A DNA stretch of 64,000 bases from CAVQCJ01 sp963849365. Lineage in GTDB: Bacteria; Actinomycetota; Actinomycetes; Prado026. Made by a program: the position numbers and the translations under genes. Positions 32,888 through 40,376 of the stretch are shown here, in pieces. The notes below the pieces were generated by a model. The model did not search any database. It was not told where the DNA came from and worked only from the letters and a program-made list of their open reading frames with translations. Every line of letters begins with the position of its first letter. The stretch's first letter is position 1. The DNA is taken from NCBI GenBank assembly GCA_963849365.1, contig CAWKHA010000003.1, forward strand, positions 62,001-126,000, written 5' to 3'.

Positions 32888-33403
32888 GTGCCGCGCCGGC
32901 GACGCCTGCTGCCGTCGGCCACCCCGGCCGAGGTCCGCGCCGCGGTCGGCCCGGGCGAACGGGTGCTGGCGTGGACGGTCGACGGCTCCGGCCGGCCGGT
33001 CGTCGCCTCGACAGCGGCGCTGTACCTGCCGGAAGACGGGGGCGACAGCGTCCGGCCGGAGCGCATCCCGTACGAGCAGGTGGCCGCCGCGACGTGGGAC
33101 GAGCCGGTGCTGGATGTCGTCACCGTGGGCCCGCGCCGGCGCCGTTTCGTGCTGCAGCTCGACGAGCCCGGCATGGTCCCGCTGACCGTGCGGGACCGGG
33201 TCACGGCCAGCATCGTCGTGAGCGAGCACGTGGCCTTGATCGGCACGGCCGGAGCCCGGATCACCGCTCGCCGGCCGCTGGTGGGCGCGGGAGCGGTCAG
33301 CTGGAACGTGGTGTTCGACTCGGGCCTGGACCCCGCCGACCCGCAGCTTCGGGCGGCCGCTGACGAGGCCATCGTCAGGTTGCGGGTGACGACCGGGCTG
33401 TGA
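32888..33403 (+). CDS. Conserved hypothetical protein downstream of dnaG
   Basis: A 171-residue soluble protein starting with GTG directly after the dnaG stop (no gap). It is made mostly of beta-strand-like segments: ERVLAWTVDGSGRPVVASTAALYLP, QVAAATWDEPVLDVVTV, RRFVLQLDEPGMVPLTV. The pattern suggests a PH-like barrel. The C-terminus holds WNVVFDSGLDPADPQLRAAADEAI. A similar gene is common after dnaG in actinobacteria; the function is unknown. Confidence 0.78.
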   Translation: MPRRRRLLPSATPAEVRAAVGPGERVLAWTVDGSGRPVVASTAALYLPEDGGDSVRPERIPYEQVAAATWDEPVLDVVTVGPRRRRFVLQLDEPGMVPLTVRDRVTASIVVSEHVALIGTAGARITARRPLVGAGAVSWNVVFDSGLDPADPQLRAAADEAIVRLRVTTGL

Positions 33404-33449
33404 GCGGCGCGGGCGCCCGCCGCTGATAATCTGGCCGCCGCACGAGCGG

Positions 33450-33525
33450 TCCCGCGTAGCTCAATTGGCAGAGCAGCCGGCTGTTAACCGGCAGGTTACT
33501 GGTTCGAGTCCAGTCGCGGGAGCCA
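33450..33525 (+). tRNA. tRNA-Asn (anticodon GTT), CCA encoded
   Basis: A full cloverleaf can be drawn: acceptor TCCCGCG/CGCGGGA, D-arm with AGCTCAATTGGCAGAGCA, anticodon stem GCCGG/CCGGC around loop CTGTTAA (anticodon at 33483–33485), and T-loop GGTTCGAGTCC. The discriminator base is G and CCA (33523–33525) is encoded. GATAAT at 33425–33430 is a plausible -10 element. Confidence 0.97.
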
Positions 33526-33564
33526 CGTCCTCGCAGGTCAGAGCGCTCGCCGGGTGAGCCCCCG

Positions 33565-34026
33565 TCAGGCCGGCACCGGGTCCGCGTCGGCCGGGGCGGT
33601 CACGTGACAGGCCACCGTGTGCTCGGGTCCCAGGGTGCGCGGCACCGGGTCGACCTCGTGACACTGCCCGACGGCGAGCGGGCAGCGGAAGCGGAAGCGG
33701 CAGCCCGGGGTCGGGTCGATGACACGGGGCGGTTCGCCGCGGTCGGTGTCCGCCGTCACGCCCAGCGGGGCCCTCGGGTCGGGCACGGCCGACAGCAGGA
33801 GCCGGGTGTACGGGTGCGAGGGTCGGGCCAGGACCTGCTCCGTCGGGCCGGACTCCGCCACCTTGCCGGCGTAGAGAACGGTCAGCCGGTCGGCGATGTA
33901 ACGCGCCCCCGCGATGTCGTGGGTGATGTAGAGCAAGGACACACCCTGCTCGTCGCGGAGCTCGCGCATCAGGTTCAGCAGGCCGACCCGGATCCCCGAC
34001 GCGCCGCGCGGCCTCGCCAAGGTCAC
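33565..34026 (-). pseudogene. Truncated oligopeptide/dipeptide ABC transporter ATPase (C-terminal half only)
   Basis: The 153-codon frame matches the C-terminal half of Dpp/Opp-type ATPases: IRVGLLNLMRELRDEQGVS, LLYITHDIAGARYIADRLTV (H-loop), PSHPYTRLLLSAVPDP, and the terminal Cys-rich CRFRFRCPLAVGQC. The Walker A, Q-loop, signature and Walker B regions are missing, and homology begins abruptly at about 33,990, so it cannot hydrolyse ATP. No permease genes accompany it. It lies 40 bases from tRNA-Asn, so it may be the residue of an integrated or deleted segment. Nothing recognisable is in the 227 bases upstream of it. Confidence 0.8.
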
Positions 34027-34253
34027 TCGGACGCCGTGAGTCGCCCTTTCACACCCTGGGTGGCGGTGGGTGCCCCGGTAGACCGGGCCAGGTACGACGA
34101 CAGCGGGAGTGAAACCGGGTGCCGACCGTTCGCACCCTCTTCCGTGCCGGCCGTGGCCTCGCTAACGTTGTCGGTCTACACGGACCCCCGTCGCTGCATC
34201 CCCCGTCGGCGCCGGGGGTCTGTGCTGCCCGGGCCGGCGCCGGGCAGCGTCGG

Positions 34254-34457
34254 TCAACCGGCCGGGACCAGCTTGAGGGCCAGGACCGGACAGGCGGCCA
34301 CCGCGCGCTGGGCGTGGCGGTCCAGATGGACCGGTACGGGCTGCCCGGACAGGACCGGATAGCCCCACTCGTCGGCGCTGATCATCTCGGGCAGCAGCTC
34401 GGCGCACAGGCCGCGGCCGTCGCACGCGACCGGGTCCACGCGCAGCCGTCCAGGCAT
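34254..34457 (-). CDS. Small ferredoxin (3Fe-4S/4Fe-4S type)
   Basis: A 67-residue ferredoxin: RVDPVACDGRGLCAELLPEMI supplies two Cys (C-x5-C), and AVAACPVLALKLV the third, the pattern of actinobacterial single-cluster ferredoxins, usually 3Fe-4S. It is the last gene of the four-gene redox operon, 5 bases after the NuoF-like gene, and probably passes electrons to or from it. An in-frame GTG a few codons upstream could also be used. The cluster type is inferred from the Cys count. Confidence 0.85.
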   Translation of the reverse strand: MPGRLRVDPVACDGRGLCAELLPEMISADEWGYPVLSGQPVPVHLDRHAQRAVAACPVLALKLVPAG

Positions 34458-34462
34458 CGCTG

Positions 34463-35761
34463 TCACCACCAGTCCGCGGTACGAGGGCCGTTCGGCAGGG
34501 GCAGGACCGGCCTGTTGCTGGCGGCGGAGCAGCGTCCCTTCGCGTGGAGGTCGATCTCGCCGGCGAACACCTGGAGGGCGCTGCGGACGAGCCGGACCGT
34601 TCCGTCCGGGTGCGCGCAGGCACCGCGCCCGGCCACGAGACCGGCCCACCGCTCGACGTCGGCGCGCACCCGGGCGCGCGGCCGCGCTCCGGCCAGCTCG
34701 GCGAAGCCTCCGGCGATGGCGGGCAGCCCGTTCAGGCACGGGCCGCACTGCCCGGCCGACTCCGCGGCGAGGTACCGGACGACCCTGGCGGTCTCGACGA
34801 CACCGCACGCGTTCGCCGGCAGCGCGCAGACCACGCCCGCGCCGACCGCGGCGCCGTACGGGCGCAGCGCAGCGTTGGACACGGTGACGTCGAAGGCGTG
34901 CGGGGCCGGTACCCAGGCACCGTGGTAGCCGCCGACGAGCACCGCTGCCAGCGGAGCAGTCGTGCCGCCCGCCGCGTCCACCAGGTTGCGGACCCGGGTG
35001 CCGATGGCCTCCTCGACGACGCCGGGGTGCGCGACGGCACCGGCGACGGTGAACAGGGCCGTCCCTGGTTCCTCGGGCGTGCCGAGCGAGCGGAACCACG
35101 CGGCTCCGTACCGGACGATCAGCGCGAGGTGCGCCAGCGTCTCGACGTTCTGCACGAGGGTGGGCTGGTTCTTGAGCCCGCGCTGGTAGACCGGCGGGAC
35201 GGCGAAGCGCGGCAGGGCCGGCGCACCACCGACCCGGGCCACCGCGGCGGACTCCTGCCCGGCGATGAAGCGGGGTGGCGCCGTGACCATCGCGATCTGC
35301 ACGGCGTCGCCCCGTCCTCGCCGCCGCTCGTCCAGGGCCCGTCGTACGGATTCCATGACGGCGGGCTCGCGCGGGATGTAGAGGTGGGCCTCCCGGGCGC
35401 CGACCGCGTGGCATGCGACCTGGATACCGTCCAGGACCAGGTGCGGGGCGTGGACCAGCAGGACGCGGTCCTTGCCGCTCGCGGGCTCACCCTCGGAACC
35501 GTTGGCGATCACGATCGCGCGGCCCCCGGCCGCCACGGCGCGCAGCTTGCGGTGGGTCGGGAACGCGGCGCCGCCACGGCCGGTCAGGCCGGACGCCTCG
35601 ACGAGGTCGAGCAGCGCCCCCGGCTGCGGCAGCCGGGGGAGCGCGCCGCGGGCCGCGTGGTGCGCCGCCAGCTGCGTGCCGGTCAGGGTGGCGAGGACCC
35701 GTGCGCCGGGACCTGCGGGGGCCGTCGCGCCGCCGGTGGACGTCGTCTCGGTCGCCGTCAT
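34463..35761 (-). CDS. NuoF-like FMN/iron-sulfur oxidoreductase
   Basis: A 432-residue protein of the complex I 51-kDa (NuoF) family without NuoE or NuoG. The FMN/nucleotide region has GLTGRGGAAFPTHRKLRAV and IANGSEGEPASGKDRVLL, where canonical NuoF has NADE. The SLBB-like region and NVETLAHLALIVRYG follow. The Fe-S motif reads ESAGQCGPCLNGLP with a later GACAHPDG. Compared with the canonical ESCGxCxPC, the first cysteine is Ala, so only three ligands remain. It is coupled by ATGA to the haem protein upstream and followed by the ferredoxin. Probably an NAD(P)H or ferredoxin:membrane electron carrier; direction unknown. Confidence 0.85.
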   Translation of the reverse strand: MTATETTSTGGATAPAGPGARVLATLTGTQLAAHHAARGALPRLPQPGALLDLVEASGLTGRGGAAFPTHRKLRAVAAGGRAIVIANGSEGEPASGKDRVLLVHAPHLVLDGIQVACHAVGAREAHLYIPREPAVMESVRRALDERRRGRGDAVQIAMVTAPPRFIAGQESAAVARVGGAPALPRFAVPPVYQRGLKNQPTLVQNVETLAHLALIVRYGAAWFRSLGTPEEPGTALFTVAGAVAHPGVVEEAIGTRVRNLVDAAGGTTAPLAAVLVGGYHGAWVPAPHAFDVTVSNAALRPYGAAVGAGVVCALPANACGVVETARVVRYLAAESAGQCGPCLNGLPAIAGGFAELAGARPRARVRADVERWAGLVAGRGACAHPDGTVRLVRSALQVFAGEIDLHAKGRCSAASNRPVLPLPNGPRTADWW

Positions 35762-36363
35762 CGGGCACCTGCCGTGGTACCGACCAAGGAGCGCGCGCCG
35801 GTGCCGGCAGCAGCGACGCGCCCGCCGCCGGGGCGTCCGGAGCCGGCCGACAGCCGCCAGGTGACGGCGACGCCGACCGCGAGGATGCAGCTGATCGTGA
35901 CCGCGAGGAACCAGGCGTGGCCGACGTCCGAACCGGTGCCGAAACCGTGCACGACGGCCGTGGGCCACAGCGCGTACCCGAGCCAGTGCACGGCCCGCCA
36001 CGTCCGGTGCCCGATCCGGGCCCGCAGCAAGGACGTGATGATGACCGCGAGCAGCAGGTCGAACGCCACGGCTCCCAGGCCCAGCCAGATCGGGCGGTAC
36101 GCGGAGGTGAACGGGAGGACGGCGTCGGAGAGGTTGATCGGGACGTACGAGTCGAGCACCACGGTCGCGATGTGCAGCCCGAGGAACGCGACGCTCAGCA
36201 GGGCGACGTTGCGGTGCAGGCCCCACAGGACGAAGCGCGGCAGCCGCAGGGGCACGGCACCACGCCGGACGAGGATGCCACCAAGGACCGTGAGGGTGAG
36301 CAGGACAAGCGAGACCAGGCCGGTGGCCCGGCTCAGGTACCAGAGCGTGTTGCCGCTGGTCAT
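35758..36363 (-). CDS. Ferric-reductase-like transmembrane haem protein
   Basis: A 201-residue integral membrane protein with about six TM segments. The pattern is that of the ferric reductase-like domain: LHRNVALLSVAFLGLHIATVVLD has two His spaced 14 apart on a helix, and RTWRAVHWLGYALWPTAVVHGFG supplies the other pair, which would bind two b haems across the membrane. No FAD or NAD domain is attached; the partner NuoF-like protein could supply electrons. Its start and stop both overlap neighbours by ATGA. Confidence 0.85.
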   Translation of the reverse strand: MTSGNTLWYLSRATGLVSLVLLTLTVLGGILVRRGAVPLRLPRFVLWGLHRNVALLSVAFLGLHIATVVLDSYVPINLSDAVLPFTSAYRPIWLGLGAVAFDLLLAVIITSLLRARIGHRTWRAVHWLGYALWPTAVVHGFGTGSDVGHAWFLAVTISCILAVGVAVTWRLSAGSGRPGGGRVAAAGTGARSLVGTTAGAR

Positions 36364-36683
36364 GAGCCGCTCGTCACAGTCGTGCTGCCGTTCGAGCTGC
36401 CCGAGCCCGTCGAGGTGCCCGAGTTGGTGCTCGCCGCGGTCGGCGGCGTGGTCGGTGACTGCAGGGTGTCGCTGTTCGAGGAGTCGCCCGAGTCTGAGTC
36501 TGACGTCGTGGTGGAGGTGGAACCGGTCGTGGTCGAGGCGTTGTCGGACAGCTGTGCGGCGGCAACGGCAGCGCCTCCGCCGACCAGGCCGGCCACGGCG
36601 ACCACAGCTGTGGCCCTCGACAGCAGGCGCAGGTTCCGGTCGCGCTCGCGTGCCCGGCCGGCGTCCTTCGGGTTCTCGGTCAT
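36360..36683 (-). CDS. Small Ser/Thr-rich exported or membrane-anchored protein heading the redox operon
   Basis: A 107-residue protein: a 22-residue basic N-terminus (with Arg/Glu), one hydrophobic segment (ATAVVAVAGLVGGGAAVAAAQ), then ~60 residues almost entirely Ser, Thr, Asp, Asn and Gly. It has no cysteine, no haem motif and no recognisable domain. It is probably anchored with the low-complexity tail outside the membrane. It is coupled by ATGA to the ferric-reductase-like gene, so it belongs to the same complex or acts at the same site. Confidence 0.7.
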   Translation of the reverse strand: MTENPKDAGRARERDRNLRLLSRATAVVAVAGLVGGGAAVAAAQLSDNASTTTGSTSTTTSDSDSGDSSNSDTLQSPTTPPTAASTNSGTSTGSGSSNGSTTVTSGS

Positions 36684-36700
36684 GCGTCCACCCTGCGGGC

Positions 36701-36717
36701 GGGACCTGTGCGGTCCC
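36701..36717. promoter_or_regulatory. Palindrome upstream of the redox operon
   Basis: GGGACC-TGTGC-GGTCCC is a perfect 6-bp inverted repeat starting 18 bases before the operon's first ATG. The half-site equals that of DosR-like boxes but the spacing is 3 bases longer, so it may belong to another regulator or form an RNA hairpin near the ribosome-binding site. Confidence 0.45.
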
Positions 36718-36845
36718 TGAGAGGAGGGTCAACGGTCGGTACGTGTTTGTGCATCGTTCGCCGCCGTGCCTGGCAGGATCGTCCCGCGGCGTCGCTCCCG
36801 GCGCCGCATGCCCGGCGGGTCCGGGCGCGAGCCGGGGAGGGCACC

Positions 36846-37205
36846 GTGGCCGTCGGCAGCTTCCTTTTCGCGACGATCGACTGCGAGTAGCCGGAGCGGC
36901 TGGCCCGGTTCTGGGCGGCGGTCCTCGGCACCGAGGTCGACACGACCATGGACGAGGGGCGCTACGTCTTCCTCAAGGGCGCCGAGGGCCTGCCGGTGCT
37001 GTGCATCCAGCGGGTGCCGGAGGCCAAGGCCGGCAAGACCCGGATGCACATCGACGTCTCCGTGACCGACCTCGACGACGCGACCGCCCGCGTCGCCGAG
37101 CTGGGCGGTTCCTGGCCGGGCCAGGTCGAGAAGACCCTCGAGGGGTTCAGCTGGCGCACGCTGGCCGACCCCGAGGGCAACGAGTTCGACATCGCTGTCG
37201 GCTGA
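36846..37205 (+). pseudogene. VOC (glyoxalase-like) family gene with an in-frame amber codon
   Basis: From the GTG the frame reads VAVGSFLFATIDCE, then TAG at 36888–36890, and continues without shift as PERLARFWAAVLGTEVD through TLADPEGNEFDIAVG. Intact homologues have Ala-Asp-Pro-Glu-Arg-Leu at this point, so the TAG replaces the Asp codon. The rest of the frame is open to TGA with normal codon use. It is either a recent nonsense mutation, a sequencing error, or a gene restarted at the ATG at 36948 (which would lose the first strand). Family members bind metals or small molecules (for example drug-resistance or dioxygenase-like proteins). Confidence 0.8.
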
Positions 37206-37222
37206 GCACTGCGGCGGGTCGC

Positions 37223-38479
37223 TCAGGGCGACGGGACCGGGCTGAACTGTGCGTACCCCTGCTGCGACTTGGTGGCGATGCTCGAGCTGTTGGGTGTGCC
37301 GATCTTGGTGAAGTCGCCGCCGACCTCGAGCGAGCCGGCGTCGTCGGCGACGGCGAAGACGCCGAGCGGCGTGTTGGCCCCGGGGTTCCAGGGGTCGAGG
37401 TCGCCGGTGACCGCGTCGATGGCCACGAGCTTGTGCCGGGTGGCCAGGTTCGTCGGGCACTTGAACCCGACGGTGGCGCCGTCCGTCACGCCCACGCACA
37501 CGTTGTCGAAGTGGCCGCCGCCGTAGATGACGCCGTCCATGACGGTCAGCGACTGGACGCCGCCGTCGGTCTGCTGGGTCCACAGGCGGGCGCCGGTGCT
37601 CAGGTCGAAGGCGCCGATGTGCCCGCCCGAGCCGTCGCCGGCCGCGTAGAGCAGCCCGCCGTAGAACCCGAAGTCGTGGATCACGTAGCCCGGGTGGAAC
37701 TTCCACGGCAGCGGCGTCCCGTCGACCGGGGAGAGCCGGGCGAGGATCTTCTGCGCGGTCAGGCCGTTGATCGAGTTGAACTCGCCGCCGACGAACAGCG
37801 ACTGCCCGTCCGGGGCCGGAGTGATGACACGCACGCGGGCGTCGGCCACCGGAGCCCACGTCGTGCTGAGCACTCCGTCGTAGCCGACGGCGGCGAGGTC
37901 GCTGCGCGGCTGGCCGTTCATCACGTCGAAGTCGCCGCCGATGTACAGCAGGGTCGGTGTCACGGCGATCGTGTTGATCTGGTTGTCGCTGCGCGGGGCC
38001 CAGGACAGCAGCGCTCCGGTCACGGCGTCCACCTGGGCGAGGCGCAGCCGCGTCACGCCGCCGATCTTCGAGAACGCCCCACCGATGAAGACCGACGTGC
38101 CGTCCAGCGACGCCGACAGCGCCATGACCTGCTTGTCCGCGTTGGGGTTCCAGGGCAGCAGCGCGCCGGTGGTCTTGTCGAACGCCGCCAGGTGGTTGCG
38201 CGGGACGGACACCGTGCCAATCCCGGGCGGCCGCACCGACGTGAACTGCCCCCCGATGTAGATCGTGTTGCCGATCGGCAGGATCGTCCACACCCGTCCG
38301 TTGGTCTGGTACGTCGGGTCGACGCTGGTCTGCAGGTTCGACGTCGCTGCCTGCGCGACACCGCCCGGCCCGACGAGCGCCGCGAAGACAGCAGTGGCCG
38401 TCAACGCCAGCATCAACCCGCGGCGGCGGCGCAAAACGCCCTGCACGCTCTCCGGACGTGGACGTACGGACAACGCCAT
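37223..38479 (-). CDS. Secreted beta-propeller repeat protein
   Basis: A 418-residue exported protein with a long Arg-rich signal peptide ending near PGGVAQAATS (Sec type). The rest consists of repeated units with the pattern yIGGxF....G..R..LA.vD..TG.lL.W.P, seen as IYIGGQFTSVRPPG, VFIGGAFSKIGGV, LYIGGDFDVMNG and LFVGGEFNSINGL, which make about seven propeller blades. Similar proteins appear near extracellular PKD or surface-protein genes in actinobacteria. The target or ligand is unknown. It stands alone, convergent with the VOC remnant. Confidence 0.82.
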   Translation of the reverse strand: MALSVRPRPESVQGVLRRRRGLMLALTATAVFAALVGPGGVAQAATSNLQTSVDPTYQTNGRVWTILPIGNTIYIGGQFTSVRPPGIGTVSVPRNHLAAFDKTTGALLPWNPNADKQVMALSASLDGTSVFIGGAFSKIGGVTRLRLAQVDAVTGALLSWAPRSDNQINTIAVTPTLLYIGGDFDVMNGQPRSDLAAVGYDGVLSTTWAPVADARVRVITPAPDGQSLFVGGEFNSINGLTAQKILARLSPVDGTPLPWKFHPGYVIHDFGFYGGLLYAAGDGSGGHIGAFDLSTGARLWTQQTDGGVQSLTVMDGVIYGGGHFDNVCVGVTDGATVGFKCPTNLATRHKLVAIDAVTGDLDPWNPGANTPLGVFAVADDAGSLEVGGDFTKIGTPNSSSIATKSQQGYAQFSPVPSP

Positions 38480-38638
38480 CGTTGACCCTCCCGGCTCGAG
38501 CAGCCCTCACCCCCCGGCCGCCCCCGGCCGTTCCCCCTCGGCGAAACCTAGGCAATGCCCCATCCCGCGTACATGGGCCGTTCGGACCACCGTCTCCGGT
38601 GCGGGTGGGTCAGGCGGTGCGGCTGTAACGTGCGGCCC

Positions 38639-39769
38639 GTGCGGGTCGTGGTCGTGGGCGCCGGGGCCTGGGGCCTGCCCGTCGCCGCAGAGCTCGCCCG
38701 CCGCGGCCACGACGTGACCCTCGTCGACGAGCACGGCCCGGGGAACGCGTACGGGTCCTCGTCCGGGCCGAGCCGGCTGTGGCGGCTGTCCCACCCCGAC
38801 CGGGTCCGGGTCCGGCTCGCCCTGCGCGCGGTACAGGCCTGGCGCCGGCTGGAGGAGCGCAGCGGGCAGGAGCTGCTGCTGCAGCGCGGCCTGCTGTGGC
38901 GCGACCCCGGGTCCGGGCCCGACGTCGCGGCGGCGCTCGACGCCGAGTCGGTGCCCTGGACGGCCGTCGAGGCGCGCGACGTCGGACGGTTCTTCCCCGG
39001 CCTGCGGCCGACCGCGGCCGACGCCGTGTGGCAGGCCGACGCGGGGCCGGTGCGCGCTGATGTTGCCCTGGCCGTCCAGCTCGCCGCGTTCGCACGTGCC
39101 GGCGGGGCGGTGCTGTCCGGGCGTCGCGTCACGGGTGTGCAACCCACGGCGGACGCCGTCGAGCTGGACCTCGACGGCGGCGGAACCGTCCGCGCCGATG
39201 TCACGGTCCTGGCTCCCGGCCCCGGTGCGCCGGCGCTGCTGCAGTCGCTGGGGATCCAGCTCGCGCTGGACCCGGTGCTGGAGCAGGTGACCTACCTGCG
39301 GGGGCGGGCCGGCTGGGAGCACCTGCCGTGCTGGTACGAGGGCGAGCAGGACGGGCGGACCGGCCTGTACGCGATGCCGACGCCGGGCGTCGGGTACAAG
39401 GTCGGCGTCGACCGGGCCCTGCGCGCGCTGGTGCCCGGCGACCTGGACCGCACCCCGGACGCCGGCATCGAACACGACATCGCCGAGCGGGTCGGCGCCG
39501 ACCTGGCCGGCGTCGAGCCGGTCGTGCTGTCCTCCCAGGTGTGCTCGTGGACCGACTCGCCGGACGGACGTTTCGTGCTGGACCGGCTGCACTCCGGCCG
39601 GGTGGTGCTCGCGTGCGGCGACTCTGGCGAGGGGTTCAAGTTCTCCGCCCTGATGGGGGAGGTCCTCGCCGACCTCGCCGAGGGTCGTGCGCCCGACGAC
39701 GACGTGGCCGGCTTCGGGCTGGCGCGCTTCGCCGAACAGCCGGCGCAGCGCCCGGCCCTCGGCAGGTAG
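38639..39769 (+). CDS. FAD-dependent amine/amino-acid oxidase (sarcosine-oxidase-like)
   Basis: A 376-residue DAO-family flavoenzyme. The dinucleotide motif VVVVGAGAWGLPVAAELARRG begins at residue 3, which supports the GTG start. YGSSSGPSRLWRLSHPD resembles the monomeric sarcosine oxidase/N-methyltryptophan oxidase segment that includes a covalent FAD neighbourhood; CGDSGEGFKFSALMGEVLADL near the C-terminus includes the Gly-Phe-Lys-Phe motif and is preceded by VVLA, so the Cys that tethers FAD may be this one. Substrates are N-methyl amino acids in relatives. TAACGT, 7 bases before the GTG, is a possible -10 for a leaderless transcript. Confidence 0.88.
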   Translation: MRVVVVGAGAWGLPVAAELARRGHDVTLVDEHGPGNAYGSSSGPSRLWRLSHPDRVRVRLALRAVQAWRRLEERSGQELLLQRGLLWRDPGSGPDVAAALDAESVPWTAVEARDVGRFFPGLRPTAADAVWQADAGPVRADVALAVQLAAFARAGGAVLSGRRVTGVQPTADAVELDLDGGGTVRADVTVLAPGPGAPALLQSLGIQLALDPVLEQVTYLRGRAGWEHLPCWYEGEQDGRTGLYAMPTPGVGYKVGVDRALRALVPGDLDRTPDAGIEHDIAERVGADLAGVEPVVLSSQVCSWTDSPDGRFVLDRLHSGRVVLACGDSGEGFKFSALMGEVLADLAEGRAPDDDVAGFGLARFAEQPAQRPALGR

Positions 39770-39781
39770 CGGACCGCGCTC

Positions 39782-40309
39782 TCAGCCGCGCGGCGCCGGC
39801 GAGAGCCGCGTGGTGACGCCGATCCGGTTCCAGGCGTTGATGGTCACGCACAGACCGATCAAGGCGCCGAGCTCCTCGGGGGTGAACTGAGCCGCCGCCG
39901 CGTCGTACACCGCGTCCGGCACGCCACCGGGCGGGAGCAGCGTGACCGCCTCGACCAGGGCCAGGCCCGCGCGTTCGCGGGCCGTGAAGAACGGCGTCTC
40001 CCGCCAGACGGCGACCGCGTAGAGGCGGTGCTCGGCCTCGCCCTTGTCGCGCGCGTCCTGGCTGTGACTGTCCACGCAGTACGCGCAGCCGTTGATCTGC
40101 GACGCGCGCAGCCGGACGAGCTCGGCCAGGGCGGGGTCGACATCGCGCGCGCTGGCGCGGTCCATGGCGAGCATCGTCCGGTAGAACGCCGGAGCCGTGG
40201 ACTCCAGCTCCATGCGCTGCGGGTGCGCGGGCACGGCTGTCGCTCGCGCGGCCGCAGCGGCCCCGCGGCCGGCGGAGGGCTGGACACGGGATTGGTCGGT
40301 GAGGGTCAT
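39782..40309 (-). CDS. AhpD-like carboxymuconolactone-decarboxylase-family protein
   Basis: A 175-residue protein with the peroxidase-type CxxC: INGCAYCVDSHSQDARDKGE, including the nearby His and Glu used in the AhpD proton relay. RLYAVAVWRETPFFTARERAGLALVEA and GLCVTINAWNRIGVTTRL complete the fold. Members reduce peroxides or act as disulfide reductases. It is divergent from a MocR-type regulator and shares an operator region with it, so it is the likely target of that regulator. Confidence 0.9.
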   Translation of the reverse strand: MTLTDQSRVQPSAGRGAAAAARATAVPAHPQRMELESTAPAFYRTMLAMDRASARDVDPALAELVRLRASQINGCAYCVDSHSQDARDKGEAEHRLYAVAVWRETPFFTARERAGLALVEAVTLLPPGGVPDAVYDAAAAQFTPEELGALIGLCVTINAWNRIGVTTRLSPAPRG

Positions 40310-40328
40310 GACGCCAACGTACGAGATC

Positions 40329-40376
40329 AGTGGCCCATGAACATGGTCCAATCGAGACGTGGAAACCTGGGCCACT
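40329..40376. promoter_or_regulatory. Nested palindromes in the AhpD/MocR intergenic region
   Basis: AGTGGCCCA (40329–40337) and TGGGCCACT (40368–40376) form perfect inverted 9-mers. Between them, TGGCCCATG-AA-CATGGTCCA (40331–40350) is a compact dyad with one mismatch. The right 9-mer falls just after the MocR GTG. Such stacked sites fit a dimeric MocR regulator bridging two sites. Confidence 0.5.

Noticed and set aside
33461..33664. A small minus-strand ORF whose end reads ATGLEPVTCRL
   Set aside because: It runs through the tRNA-Asn gene in antisense. This peptide is a known artefact of translating tRNA genes.
33450..34253. tRNA-Asn considered as the attachment site of an integrated element
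   Set aside because: No integrase, excisionase or second copy of the tRNA 3' end was found in the window. Only a truncated transporter gene suggests past rearrangement.
36888..36890. Amber codon considered as a pyrrolysine or programmed readthrough site
   Set aside because: There is no pyrrolysine machinery in the window, and homologues have Asp here, not a special residue. A nonsense change or sequencing error is simpler.
34544..38485. A 1313-codon open frame on the plus strand across the redox operon and beta-propeller gene
   Set aside because: It is antisense to five well-supported minus-strand genes, its translation is Arg/Gly/Pro-rich without any domain, and it exists only because of the high G+C content.
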